Made by a program: the position numbers and the translations under genes. From Tubulanus polymorphus (taxonomy: Eukaryota > Nemertea > Palaeonemertea > Tubulaniformes > Tubulanidae), in NCBI RefSeq assembly GCF_964204645.1, contig NC_134035.1:11823951-11887950 (forward strand): a DNA stretch of 64,000 nucleotides. The letters are read 5' to 3'. Within the stretch, counting starts at the first letter, position 1. Each line of letters opens with the position of its first letter. Below are positions 47,301 to 59,003 of the stretch, in pieces. Below the pieces are notes generated by a model. That model searched no databases. It was not told where the DNA came from and saw only the letters and a program-made list of their open reading frames with translations.

Positions 47301-50292
47301 TAAATCGAGAAGATACACAATGTCCGCGTGTACGATGAATATACGAGGGCAATCACTCAATAAATCAGCGAAAGATGAACAGTGTTAAAGTAAAAGAGTC
47401 TATATTTAGAGCTAAGTTTCGGCTAAAGACTAATCGCCATCATTAGTGAATTACCTAATCATTTGTTCGGCGATTTATTCGGCCAATCCGTCTTCGCGCC
47501 GAATTCGCCTTAATGTGTCAACCTCCTGGAGGACCCAGTTCCACAGTGTTTTGAGTTAGAGTTAACTCTGAGTTAAAGCTAGTTCATTTTCAATGAGTTT
47601 CTCAGAGTTGAATCTTAACTCGGAACTGTGGAACTGGACCCTGAATTCGATCGCAGAAGAAATATGCGGCGAATAATCTGCCGAAGCAACTCGCCTAGTC
47701 ACGAGCCTGTTACAAGCTGAAGAAGGCGGACACGAAGCAGCGAAAACGAAAACTTACAGTGGATTACATAGAAAAGCCATGGAATTCCATTGATGGATGA
47801 ATTTCATTTGACCTCTGAGTAGAAGATGGTATTTCTGACGCGATTTTTTCTGCGTAGACTTCGACGTTTTGTTATTATACGTCGACATATCGCGCAACGT
47901 TTCCATTTCGAATACAACTCGTTGCAAACAAAATATCTGAAAGCAAAAAAAGAAAAAAATTTTTTTCCTGAAAAATTCGATAGAATAAAAGAATAGAATA
48001 ATAAAAATGAAGTATTCAGTAAGCTTTTACATGCGATTAACTAAAAGTAAAAAGGATTATTAGAACACACACTTTTTAAATACTTTTTAAATACTTTTTA
48101 TTCATTCAACATGCAAAGAAGCATTCTGTGGGATTAGGAGCCTTTTGTGGGTTTTGTGGGAAAATATTTCCCTATTTGGACAGGTATCGGTGAAGCGCAG
48201 AGTAGTGAACCTTAATGATAATAGTATATCTATTTTCGTAAACGTTAATACATAAATTCAAATGAACAATCAATACTTTTTAATCACTTACGTGATACGG
48301 GTATGATGGTAACCTTTAAAACATTCGCCATAACGTGTGGCACTTATCGTATCTGCTTTCTATAGACTTAAAGCAATGTAATCATTCTTTAAGCGTTATT
48401 ACGTACGTTTTCCCAAGTGAACTCCATTCTTGGACGGCGTAAATGAAATGTATCCCTGATATCGGTTCCCGCGAGTTCGCTGGACTCTGTCGAGAGCAGC
48501 ATGTGAAGATTTTGGCCGACTTTTCTGATAACCATGTCGTCCTTGAATACTATTATGAACGGGAATATCTGAAATTCGTGAAGTGGATAATGGATTAATC
48601 CTAGCTCAACATAGCGCGACCAGGTTGATAGTAGTCGTTCCTGAATGAATTCGCATTTTCGTGAGAACTTCGGTTAATTTATCTTCCAAACCTCACCAAT
48701 CGCCCAGTGTTCTACTTGGCAATTTTTCATCTTTGCTCAGATATACATAACATGAACATTCAATATAACTCAAACTAATGAGACAAGCACCCCGCCCATC
48801 CCCCCTCCCCGTTACAAAAAGAAAGGATTGTCTCTTAAAACGATTGAATATTTTTTCAATAATTCTGATTATTCCAAGTCGATATAAGGATTCAATCGAG
48901 TTATTGAGGATTATTTTCTCATCTCTAGTAAATAAGTTTTGTCGGTATTCAACCAATATGTAGGGACCCAAAGACAAGCAAAAATATACATACATAATCG
49001 AAAAGCACTTATACAAAATGAAAGACAAAAGAAAGGGTTAATAACTTAGTAAAAATGGTGGCCATGAACCCGAAATCGATAAATTTAACCGTCACGACGT
49101 GACGTGACTATACTTCCCCAAAAAAACCTCGCGAAACCTCATTATTACCCGTTAATGTAGTTTATTGAGAAGAAACAGAAGAAACTAATCAAGCACGGGT
49201 TCACGTTGGATACGTTACCCATGAAATGAATAGCCGGTAATTTGTGTTAGCTATACGTCGTCGATAATTACATTGCTATGTATCTCTCTAAAGCTCATTA
49301 AAACCCATCTATACACTGATCAATAGTTTTGCGGGAATAACACGAAGTTTGTTCAGGGGGTTCCGCCGTCTGCGCTCTCACGAGACGAGCGCGATATAAC
49401 TAACAAACATTGCTATTATACTAATATTTTGCAACTTATCTATATACGTAAAATGATTAATTCGTTTTTGACACGCGGGGATGATTAATGACTTTATCGC
49501 TATTTGCCAATAATTCTTCGAGATTTCGATGTACGGAATTCGACGTTCTAGAAATTAATGTTTCTATCTCTCCCCCAGGTAAACCAACGTATCGTCTGAT
49601 GAGCTCGATCTAAAAAAGACAGATCGCTCCTGAGAACTTACTTTGAAAAATGTGTCTATTGGAATGGGCGAGAAGCGCGAAGCGGCGCTGATCAATTTCA
49701 AGTCCTGTTTCGGCGGCGTATACGCGTCGTTGTCGAAGTCCAGACGATAAACTACGTGGCAGGAATTCTCAGTCGAATGCTCGTCCAGAATGGCCACTTC
49801 GACGTCGACGTCGTAAAACACCTTCCCGCACGCCTTCAACTGCCCGATGACGTAGTGCGCGAATCCGACTCGTTTCGAGCGGTAGTGTAAAATACATCCC
49901 TTCTCGTCTTCGCGTTCGACAAAAAACGACGGACTTTTCAGTTTCGGGTAACTGAAGCGCATCGTCTCGTGCAGGTTGTCGATACCCTGCAGAAAGTCCC
50001 GATAATGCCGGCCGGAGATGCGCATGATTTTGTCGTAACCGTAATGCCGGAAAAAGTTGACGAAGCAGTCGCCGAAAAAAGACATGTAATCGTTGAAAGA
50101 CGTTTTGGCGTCGTCTTTGATGACTTTCGTGCAGGCTTCGGCGATTTTAGTCATATACTCGTTCGGGTATTGTCCGTGCGTGGTGAATTCTCGTTCCTTG
50201 GCGCCGATCACGTCGAGAATCTGAAGCCAAGTATCCTCGCCGTAAAGAGTTCGCATGTAGTGCTCGATACTCTCCAGCAGTATTCCGTACAT
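41369..50292 (-). CDS. Atypical soluble guanylate cyclase (Gyc-88E/89D-like, 684 aa, 11 coding exons)
   Basis: Exons in transcript order: 49642-50292, 48407-48568, 47758-47936, 47134-47263, 46839-46985, 46597-46743, 46230-46395, 45811-45920, 45646-45735, 42279-42388, 41369-41531; phases are continuous and sum to 2055 nt. The HNOB haem domain (1-217) has the proximal His108 in DNLHE and the haem-carboxylate motif YRSKR (137-141). An HNOBA/PAS-like region (218 to about 330) follows with [20 protein letters not shown], then the signalling helix and [11 protein letters not shown]. The cyclase domain keeps the guanine-recognising Glu of VETLGD, the second metal Asp, and [14 protein letters not shown]. 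The first metal-binding Asp is replaced: FSYLVGFT instead of FSDIVGFT. Related insect and nematode enzymes bind oxygen and make cGMP from GTP in the cytosol. The last exon is a Ser/Cys-rich extension with CCC. The ATG at 50292 starts the domain directly; the acceptor at about 50333 implies a non-coding first exon. Confidence 0.93.
41577..41830. repeat. Dispersed repeat, copy 2 (partner of 6566-6845)
   Basis: Shares about 200 bp with 6566-6845, same orientation, and begins with 'ggcccggatccagatttgag' and a run of G, the typical look of a hAT-like left end. It lies in the last intron of the cyclase gene, just before its terminal exon. Confidence 0.75.
43341..43548. mobile_element. MITE family B, copy 2
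   Basis: Shows the family blocks 'atgttcgatctc', 'ggaaacgctcggaaacat' and 'tgtctcctgtttt' and ends in a degraded 'gcgtcg...cctaacgtgtcg'. It lies 50 bases before the fibrinogen-domain gene start and could supply part of its promoter. Confidence 0.7.
43600..45489 (+). CDS. Secreted fibrinogen-domain (ficolin/tenascin-like) protein, 339 aa, 3 exons
   Basis: Exons: 43600-43811, 44353-44492 and 44822-45489; phases 2 and 1 agree and total 1020 nt. Signal peptide: [18 protein letters not shown].... Residues about 45-115 form a short amphipathic, probably coiled-coil stretch ending before the domain. The fibrinogen C-terminal domain (about 118-336) starts [10 protein letters not shown] and shows [20 protein letters not shown], the fold-defining [13 protein letters not shown], the calcium-site DSDND and the closing [15 protein letters not shown]. 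The cysteine pairs expected in the family are present. Family members bind sugars or acetyl groups and serve in invertebrate immunity, or as matrix proteins; which applies is unknown. The whole gene lies inside an intron of the guanylate cyclase, on the opposite strand. AATAAA follows 70 bases after the stop. Confidence 0.93.
47530..47643. mobile_element. MITE family A, copy 2
   Basis: About 114 bp, beginning 'ggacccagttccacagt' and ending 'actgtggaactggaccc', with the same self-complementary 'gagttaactctgagtt' and 'ttcattttcaatgag' interior as copy 1. It lies in an intron of the guanylate cyclase. Confidence 0.85.
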
Positions 50293-50451
50293 GGTGGAAC
50301 ACGAACTTTTGTCCGACCAACGCAATTGCTGAAAAATAGAAATACAACAAAATAGATATTAATACATCGATCCGGGTATCTTTTTGCGAACCGAAAGCAG
50401 CCGGAATTCGTAGGTAAGTCGATTAATGGTCGGAGCTATTAATTGAACGCA

Positions 50452-50680
50452 CTATATTTCGGACAGTGTCGGCCATCTTGGAACTAGGTCCGAACAACAG
50501 CGATCGTGCTTATTTGCGCGGTTGACCATTGACATTCAGTTTCGTTTAGTTCGCAAATAGTCGACTAACTCTGATAACCGAAGTTCGCCGGGATGGTCGC
50601 AGTAGTTCGGACCTAGTTCCAAGATGGCCGACATTGTGAAATGCGTTACGACCGAACTATAGCGCGTTCGGTTATTAGCT
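50452..50680. mobile_element. Fold-back element with a perfect 28-bp inner inverted repeat
   Basis: The arm starting 'gtcggccatcttggaactag' at about 50468 recurs as its perfect reverse complement ending at about 50635, 28 bases in all. Outer arms 'gaacgcactata' and 'tatagcgcgttc' are imperfect. The loop of about 110 bp is non-coding. Arms contain 'aagatggccgac', similar to a YY1-type site. Confidence 0.8.
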
Positions 50681-50888
50681 CCAACCACTAAGCGACTAAG
50701 AAAACCAAAATTCGCCCTGGAGTGACTGGAGAGATAGCATGCAAGATATCAATGTTATCAGTGGTTATTGGTAGAATAGCTACAATCAAACGTGAAGAGA
50801 GACGATACAATAAAAACCCACCATTTACAGATTAAAAGTATTAAAAACCGATAATTCATTGAATCAAAAAATATCAAATTGAAATACA

Positions 50889-51016
50889 CGACGTTTCGAT
50901 CTCACCCCAGAGATCATCGTCAGGTGTGAGATTAAGTGTTAAAACGAGGGGTACATATAGAATTAATCTCACACGAAGACGTTTCGATCTCAACCTAGTA
51001 TAGAGATCATCGTCAA
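50889..51016 (-). other. Two CTGANGA-stem-GAAACGTC hairpin motifs in tandem
   Basis: On the minus strand, 50889-50925 reads 'cctgacgat', stem 'gatctc'/'gagatc' and 'gaaacgtcg'. 50976-51016 reads 'ttgacgat' with the same stem and 'gaaacgtc'. Loop sequences differ. Stem identity within the pair, and difference from the copy at 38486, indicate structural conservation in two families. Confidence 0.5.
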
Positions 51017-52189
51017 TTTAATAGCGGTATTTTACTGCGGCCGCGAATATCGCTTGTACCTCGAGGCTTTAATTACATTTCATAACGGTTCATCAAATTC
51101 ATAATGTATGATTTCGCGGATGTTTTGACGATCCGAGCCGTTCTTCTCGTCGGTTTGATGTCGGTTGACATGTCAGAAAGATGTGTCACTCTTGACTGAA
51201 CTATCGATGGTTCGATTCAATTTCTAACGGTATAATTGCGTAATCAATCTGAATCAATTTCATCTAATCGGCGTCGACTGGACAAATTGAACGAATCTAC
51301 ATTCTCTATCAAAGCCTAAAAATAGATTCCCTAAATCACTCAACTCAGTAGAAAGAATAGTCTTAAAAAGTATAGGTCGATCCCTTAATCTATTTTGGAT
51401 ATACGTTAGCGTTATTTCCTTTTCTACAAATTGATTCTGAAGTTTTATTTCGATGTGTGTAAATGAGAGACAACTTCTGGGGTAAATTCAATAAACTAAA
51501 GAAAAAAAAAAAAAAACGTCCCTTCGATAGCGCACGTAATATCTCATTTTAGCAAACGTTTCAAAGAATTAACTTACGCGTATTTATTCGACGAAAATGC
51601 TTAATTAGCTTTATCGAAAGAGATGTAAAGTTATTCGGTTCGGTAAATACCAACTCTGTTTCGTAGTTATGTTAATTCATTTTTAACTTTTCTAACGCTT
51701 CTGAGACCGAGATTCATTACATAGTTCTCATAGCTATAATGAATAGATAATACTGTGAAAAAATACTGATGTAATCTTTACTATCGTCCGCAGTGAAACA
51801 AGGGATGCAACATGCGAACATGAATATGAATTCATTTTCACTTCAAATATCAATTATAATATTGCATGCTTGTTGATTGAACACCTTTCACACTCCGCCT
51901 AACGTATTGACAAACATATATGCCGACAAATATGTAAGTTTCATAAGAATATGAGGATGATGATGTATTCTGTGTATACATGAGCAATCCTTACATGCGA
52001 ATAATATGACATCCTAACACGAAATTCCTTAGCGAGTCTAGATCCAACCCCAAAGGGCTCGTATGGGTACTTCAAAAACGATAATGTGTCAAATGCGTGT
52101 ATAAATTAGTATCTTAATAGTGTCTATAGATACATAAGAAAATATTTATTTCATTAGACGCTGGATTCAATAGATTATCGTTTTTGCAG

Positions 52190-52515
52190 TACCAACAACT
52201 CCTGCCCCTGTGATCCCAATTCGTATCGTCGCGATTCCATCTACGAAAAAAAAGATGTCCCGACAGTCTGACGTATATTCAGACGCATTAAGCCGATCGC
52301 CGAGCTATCAGTCGACAGAATTACCAATTCTACTCACCGACAACGATTCAACTGGTATAGACAAAATCAATTCACTAGCATCGTTTGTAAATCAAAGATC
52401 AAATCCATCATCGGACGACGGGCAACTTTTTTCCAGGCAAACGACGGGCGTGTGTGAACCCTGGTTCGTCTGCTATCGATGTTATAAGGGATACCGCATA
52501 ATAAAAATCAGTTAG
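52190..52515 (+). CDS. Candidate terminal exon of an unknown gene
   Basis: A good acceptor (cgtttttgcag) is followed by 326 bases open in one frame to a stop at 52515, entering in phase 1. The peptide is Ser/Thr/Pro-rich with 'SRSPSYQSTELPILLTDND', then cysteines near the end (VCEPWFVCYRCYKG). Another frame remains open past the stop (about 52495-52720), so the sequence might be a decayed exon with a frameshift. No upstream partner exon was found, and no family is recognised. Confidence 0.3.
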
Positions 52516-54230
52516 CGCTCGGGGGTCCGGCATCCGTGTATTCTAATGAATATTTATGTGACGCACGTCATCGGCAAGTTATGAACGAAGGACATGACCG
52601 TCAGGCGAAGCTTCCTATTCATGCTCTTCAACGCAGCGTCGACTTCCTTCATCTGTACCACTTAATCGTCGCGGATTGCGTACGGAAGACCGTGTCAGAA
52701 ATTATGGTCGCCTGAATGGATTCAGCCGAATGATCTACGTCCTGAATAGCAAGAGCTTCCCGCGAATAAACATCGCGAGTCTACGAGGGAGAGACGATCG
52801 TCAAATTTCAATTTCGGCAACACGCGTGATCGATCACGTATTAGTCGAATCGAGAGACAAAAAACCGGCAATTTATGGTCAACACAAAAAAAGGCAGAGA
52901 GAGAAAGAGATACGCGTTAAAAAGGCCGCCATAGCGCTTCCACGAAAACCGACGCAGACACACACACGTCTTACACTTAAAAAATAAGTTATACGCAAAC
53001 ATATATTTCGTAGAAGAAATAAGGTTAGTGATAACGTATAACGTGCGCCGTGGTATGTTCCGGCGCATCATGCGGCGTGGAGTAATCGGCCTTGTAAATT
53101 AAAATTGTTGTTGTCTCTTCGTCGCAGCACATCAAATAAACACGGAATCAAAGGCTTATCGTTTTAAGTTTATCCCGATTCGGATCTCCGATAAAAGTTG
53201 ATTTTTGTGTCCTACTTCGCGCGCAAGGTGGTCGTGGGCGTTTTAATAGAAGATTAAGAGGGCTAAGCGAAATAAGGGGACTATATAACTACCGATGTAA
53301 CATTAAACCTGTTTTGTGACGAGAATATAAAATCCGATAATGGTTGAATAAACTATCAGCTATTAATGGTTGAAAAAATTTATCTTTCGTCATTAGTGTG
53401 GTATTATAAGATCCATGTATTACAAAAGGACTGGTAAAGCATATAGGCATGACAATCATGGGACATCTAAATGGGTTTTTTTTGTGTTTATGCGCTTCGA
53501 TATCAAGTTCGCCTCTACGGAGCTCCGGAGATGAAATTGTGAAAAATAAATCTTTTTTTCGTGGGAACGACATAATCATTTCGTTCGAACGAAATATTTT
53601 TCGTCGGAACGAAAAAAAAACATAATTTCGTTGGAACGAAAAAAACATATTTCGTGAAAACATGTGTTTCTTGCGATTGTTTCGAAGCGACTTGTAGTTA
53701 CGAAACACGTCAGGAAAACGTTACTATTCGGCGTTTATTTCGTGTTGTGTATAAGTGATGACACTGGTCGTCTATCATATCAGAGCAGACCTGCCGACAA
53801 CCTCATCAAGGGTCAACACAATTATACTCGAATAAGGTGATAACCTCGCGTGTAGAAGAAAGCTCCCAGTGACATACGTGATAAATAATATGACAGACGC
53901 ATGACGACACGCGCTGTGGTTACCTGGGGTTTCATTATTACTCTTGTCGTGAGATATTTACGCCGTCGCGCCGTCAACATGTGGCCTTTCTTTGAAACAT
54001 AATCAGCCGTTCGCTCGACGACGAAGACACATTAAGCGTGCAATGAATCCCTCGGCGAGAACGGCAAATTAACGATAAACGTCCAGCGATAAAATCTGAG
54101 CATTCTGTCGCTATAAAGTAGTCCGAGATAAAAAATAAAGGCTCGTGATGGAAGATATGAAGCTGGCGTGATACGTATAAGAATATATCCATTTACTATT
54201 TGATTTGGACTGAAAAGCCAACAACCTGAG
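52516..54230. other. Spacer with short palindromic repeats
   Basis: No supported exon. 53565-53660 has four copies of 'tttcgt(t/c)ggaacgaaa'-like palindromes. A frame at 52676-52987 is basic and low-complexity. The region from 53700 leads into the hexanucleotide array. Confidence 0.4.
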
Positions 54231-54234
54231 GAGA

Positions 54235-54625
54235 AGGAGAGGGAGAGGGAGAGGCAGAGGCAAAGGCAGAGGCAGAGGCAGAGGCAGAGGCAGAGGCAGA
54301 GGCAGAGGCAGAGGCAGAGGCAGAGGCAGAGGCAGAGGCAGAGGCAGAGGCAGAGGCAGAGGCAGAGGCAGAGGCAGAGGCAGAGGCAGAGGCAGAGGCA
54401 GAGGCAGAGGCAGAGGCAGAGGCAGAGGCAGAGGCAGAGGCAGAGGCAGAGGCAGAGGCAGAGGCAGAGGCAGAGGCAGAGGCAGAGGCAGAGGCAGAGG
54501 CAGAGGCAGAGGCAGAGGCAGAGGCAGAGGCAGAGGCAGAGGCAGAGGCAGAGGCAGAGGCAGAGGCAGACGGAGAGGGAGACGGAGACGGAGACGGAGA
54601 CGGAGACGGAGACGGAGATGGAGAG
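54235..54625. repeat. (GGCAGA)n hexanucleotide array, about 55 repeats, with GGAGAC edge
   Basis: Perfect GGCAGA repeats fill about 54245-54570, bordered by GGGAGA on the left and GGAGAC on the right. The plus strand is purine-rich, so the tract is polypurine-polypyrimidine interrupted by C. Minus-strand frames encode Leu-Cys, Leu-Pro or Ser-Val repeats and are not considered genes. Confidence 0.97.
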
Positions 54626-54629
54626 TAAA

Positions 54630-57600
54630 CATTTATGGAACTCTATCCTACCTGATAAGCGTAGTGAGCTGGGCAAAACATGCGCGACGGCAGAATAGCA
54701 GTTTCTGGTCTGTCCTTCATTATACATCCCATTTTCCTCCACATATTAAGTTAGTTTGTTAAAGACTTATCGAATTTTGTCTTCGCGCGGTAATCTGTGT
54801 TTGTTTTCAAGCGTTAGCACTTAAGCGAAATCCCATCGGTTGTAAGAACTCAGCGCCTGACTGTGGGCGTAAATGATATATCAATAACCTGCCGATGCAA
54901 CAGGGTGCGGTGCACCTCGTTCATTCAACGGATTATGATATATCGATATTGATCCACGTCATACATACAATCAGTATTTAATTCCTTCGAGCAAACTAAT
55001 CTCCACCGATATATATTAAGTCGTTGTATCCAGTGAAAGTCAATCTTAAGTCATAGCATTCGTTATCTTCGTCAGCGATTTCAAAGAATCAAAGCTAACA
55101 GATTTGTATCTAAACTAAAAAATAACTTCGCTAATTGTGGTGCACGCACTGCTCAGTCACCAGACCCGTGTAGACGATGAATTTCTGTAAATAGTTCCAC
55201 CAAAGACTGTAGAATGTCTACCGAAAATTATATAAGTAAGATCCAACGTCTGATCGAACCGTGCGCGTATGGGAACATCTTTTCATTCGGATCAGTCAGC
55301 GGCAACGACAGTCACAATAACAACATGAAGAAGAAGTGTTGCTCTGACAACGTCCGTTGATCCAAGTATATATTTTGTATGCTACACAGTCATATTCGAG
55401 TGATTCCAACGAGCGCTCGTGATGCCTTTTCACGCGTTAGCGGCCGAGAAAAACCTATACTACAACTCCGAAAAATTCACATTAATCGAATGCATCCATG
55501 TATAGTCGAGGGACAAAACTAAGAAATTATACACCACCGACAGTTTTAATTAATTTCTAATGTCGCTCTAATTTCAATGATCAACCGTGCCGCCACCGCC
55601 GCCGCCGCCGCCGCCACCGCTGTCGTCGCCGCAACGCTACGGGCCACGGACGAAACGTTATATCTCGCAGCTACAGTAATTACTAATATCTAGATAATAT
55701 CCCCGGGTTTAAATCTACAAAAATCACATCCAGTGATAGACGGGACGATTCGATACTGACGAATTTGAGCGATAGAATCTTATGTTAAAGGGAACTTGCG
55801 ATACACACGCGCCTTGTATGGAATTGCGCGAAGATTACCCGGCGAAAAAGCGATAAATATTTCATTCTCAATGCGGTATGAACTCTTGGATGATACCCCA
55901 ACGGGGGCTCGTCCGTCGCATTATCGAATGATTACGATACAAGTACTTGTATGGCTATAACAGTTTCGGCGAGCACGATTCTTTATAGCGAAACAACGGC
56001 CGACGAAATCAATCGGCCCTCGCGATCTTTGAAACCGAAGCCCGTCCGACGAAACTTGATTGATGGTCGCAAACCAAGTTACTATCCGATACCGACTTGT
56101 GAATACGCGTTTTTTTTTCGTTCATCTTTCGTCCATCAATTATCATAACCATCGATTCCTGTTGAAAACGATAGATAAAGATTGCCTGAGTTTGTATCGA
56201 ATAGAAAGACGGATAGATAGACAGAGCGTGGATTACCAGCGAGTGGATCCAGCTGAGAGCCTCTATAGTTGTTAAGAGTCCGCCTCGCACGCGGACAATA
56301 TATTCGACGAAAGAAACGCGCACCAGACGAGAGCCAATATAACGAAAACGTTTCCGGATCGCATTCGTTCAATGCGACTGATTGGCGAGTTTACGAGAAG
56401 CTCCGAAGCTGTCTTCTCCTTGCCGGCGACTGATGGTATAAGCCAACCGACTACGGCTGAGATAGAACTCCTAGAGACAAATTTCACATACATATATACC
56501 ATTACGTCGATCGGCGTCGACTAACGATTAATCACCTGCCATTTTTGCAACACCCATGTCTTACGTCAACGTTAAAAGGAAGTAGCGATTGTATTAAGAT
56601 GATTAATGGAGCGATTTGATTCGCATCAATATATTTGAGCGAAGTATACGCAAAATTATTCGGCGAGGGGGATGGTCCGCTCGCCCGTGATGGGCTGACA
56701 GCCGGCGCACAAAACTTTGACAAATCGCCCGGTTTTGCGAATGGCCCAAACGAGTACTCTCGCCGCTCGTACGCGGGATAAATGGCTTCAACGTTACGGA
56801 CACCATCGACTAAACTATTAAGCCCAACGAACACGACGCATGGGAAAACCGGTAATCACGGAAACACGGAATCGAACATGTTTGTCATCGGAAACATCGT
56901 TTCCCAAACCATGTTTTCCGTTTCTCGTAACGCACACGATACAATGAAACGCGCGGAAACATGTTTCTGTCTCCTGTTTATCGTGTGCGTCGGGCTTTTA
57001 AGCAATCAGTGTTGTGGCCCGGGAAATGAAAGAAAAGAAACATCTTGGGCCAACTCGACCGGGTCGTATCTATCATCCTCCTATCTATTTTTTTTGTCCG
57101 CATATAAGGTCAATGTCATCACCTTTCTCGATGACGTTACGTGACCGTCTCAAGGTTACCAACGCACGCGGCCAAACCGGAGTCAATAATTTATCACGGT
57201 TTTCGCACAATGGTATTTTACAGGTTTTATCTGCAATAGAGACTCTAGTCTTTATCCTGCGCGTGTGGTCTATTGGTGCATCAATCTTCTTGCGACTGTT
57301 TGCGCCCATTAGTCAAGTCATTTGTCCCCTTCCGTTGTCAGTTGATCGAGGTCGGCGAAATAGCCATCAAAGGTTTCGGTATATTTGTATAGTAGCCTCA
57401 AATTTCCCGGCTAGGCGAAAAAATGAACGTTAGATATTATTGGCTGTGAATCGAAGCTTCCCGTGCCGATTTTCTAAACAAGTATTTGAATTAACCGCTT
57501 TCATAAAACGATTGAAACATATTACTATTTAGAATTAGATTTGAAAACAAATATGGAGAAAAAATTCAACAATGCGGGCCCAGCGGGTACCCAAAAAATA

Positions 57601-57966
57601 TGGCGCCGGAAGATGCTATTAGTGGGATTGAGCAAATGGCCAGAATATTGACTCACTTCATTACCACGATTAATGTCTAATGCACCTTAAAACGTGAATG
57701 TCCATAATACGAATTCACGTTAAAGAAACATATTATAATCATCAAATGAAATAACCGTGTTTTTAATACTCTGTTTCGCTCCCGGCAGTTGTGGCGGGTT
57801 TGTAAGGGACAACGAATAAAAAAGAAGGCAAACCAAATCTTTACCAATCAAATAAATAACTAGTTTATCCAGTAGTTTAAAAACTAGTTCAGTCTCTCGA
57901 AATAAACCTCGACATTTTATTTTTTACAAGTATCCAGGATGCTTACGCATCTGAGGCAGAAAACCC
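54630..57966. other. Gene-poor region, with CCG tract and MITE
   Basis: A CCG/CCA trinucleotide tract lies at 55586-55620 and a family B MITE at 56818-57002. Open frames at 55951-56148 and 56272-56502 have no recognised domain or splice context. Confidence 0.4.
56818..57002. mobile_element. MITE family B, copy 3 (complete)
   Basis: Begins 'ttaagcccaacgaacacga' and ends 'tcgtgtgcgtcgggctttta', an imperfect terminal inverted repeat of about 20 bp, flanked by TTAA-like sequence. The interior has 'ggaaacatgtttct' and 'gaacatgtttgt' blocks. Length about 185 bp, no coding capacity. The TTAA flank hints at a piggyBac-type target. Confidence 0.82.
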
Positions 57967-58109
57967 TTAACTCGATCCGTCGTTGAACTGGTATTGAATA
58001 TAGTAACGCTGCCACTCGGAGGACAGCGTCAAAATCGCGGCGATATTTTTCACCGCCTTCCCGTTCATTGACACCAATCGTGTCACGCTTCCGTACGCCG
58101 AATCCGTCG
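57967..58109 (-). other. Weak candidate terminal exon
   Basis: Minus-strand sequence from a possible acceptor (ataacgatcag) is open as ...RLVSMNGKAVKNIAAILTLS, then SEWQRYYIQYQFNDGSS and a stop at 57967. A second frame is also open over the same stretch, so GC-rich composition alone may explain it. If real it could belong to the gene at 61447-62018, but the phases do not join directly. Confidence 0.2.
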
Positions 58110-58685
58110 CTGATCGTTATGCGAAGGTTATCGTCCCCGAGGGGGAAAGGAACTCGTACCGTTGACGCGGCGTCAAACGAACGAGATGATGATCGTCGTG
58201 GACTCGATGGAAAGCCGTGTCCACATAAACAAACTCACAATCACTTCATAGTCATCATATCTCCTTCAGGATATACGCCGTATTCGCGTTTTATCTGTGA
58301 TAGTCATAGTTAACGGTTTTATCGACGCGTCAATCCCGAACACTATTATTCATTTTACATCTACCCGCGTCACGTGATACTTGCCTAGATTTTCATTATT
58401 TTTAAAGAACGTTCATATTTGCGATTTTTTGTGATACATTCGCTTTACGCATATTGCATGATAAGACCTATCGCAGTTAAATCGCATTTATCTTTAATGT
58501 CAGTTCCTCCGGGCTTGCCACTATGTTGTACCCATTTTGCCTTGAAGCACAGATCCAATAAAAGTACCCGAATACTGGGAAGAATGTGTCACTCATCAGA
58601 TTTAACCATTCCTGTTATATACAAGGTTTTCGTGTAAAATGGAAGAAATCCTTTCAAACATGGGAAATATAAAGCTGGGTGCAAC

Positions 58686-59003
58686 TGTCAATGGCGCTTT
58701 GACCCTAATCTGCGTGGGATAGAAGGGAATAGCCAATTATTGATCATCAAAATCATGTTTCCCACTCAATGCAGGTAGAAATTTGCCTTTTCGGCTGATG
58801 CAAACTCTAAGCCCTTATAAGTCCTTATCTTTCTATATCTCAAATGTCAATGGCGCTTTGACCCTAATCTGCGTGGGATAGAAGGGAATAGCCAATTATT
58901 GATCATCAAAATCATGTTTCCCACTCAATGCAGGTAGAAATTTGCCTTTTCGGCTGATGCAAACTCTAAGCCCTTATAAGTCCTTATCTTTCTATATCTC
59001 ATA
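58686..59003. repeat. Perfect tandem duplication, 159-bp unit, two copies
   Basis: The segment starting 'tgtcaatggcgctttgaccc' and ending 'tatctttctatatctca' occurs twice in a row with no differences seen. Either a very recent duplication or an assembly artefact. Confidence 0.95.

Larger units (their letters stand above)
50333..52189. other. Upstream region of the guanylate cyclase
   Basis: Holds the promoter or untranslated first exon of the cyclase, not located. A long inverted repeat (50452-50680) and two CTGANGA hairpin motifs (50889-51016) are listed separately. The rest is AT-rich. Confidence 0.45.

Noticed and set aside
54032-54742. 236-residue Leu-Cys-rich open frame on the minus strand
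   Set aside because: It is the translation of the GGCAGA hexamer array; all three frames are equally open through it.
57967-58313. Joining minus-strand frames here to the exon at 61447-62018 as one gene
   Set aside because: Phases do not match directly, two frames are equally open, and splice signals are weak.
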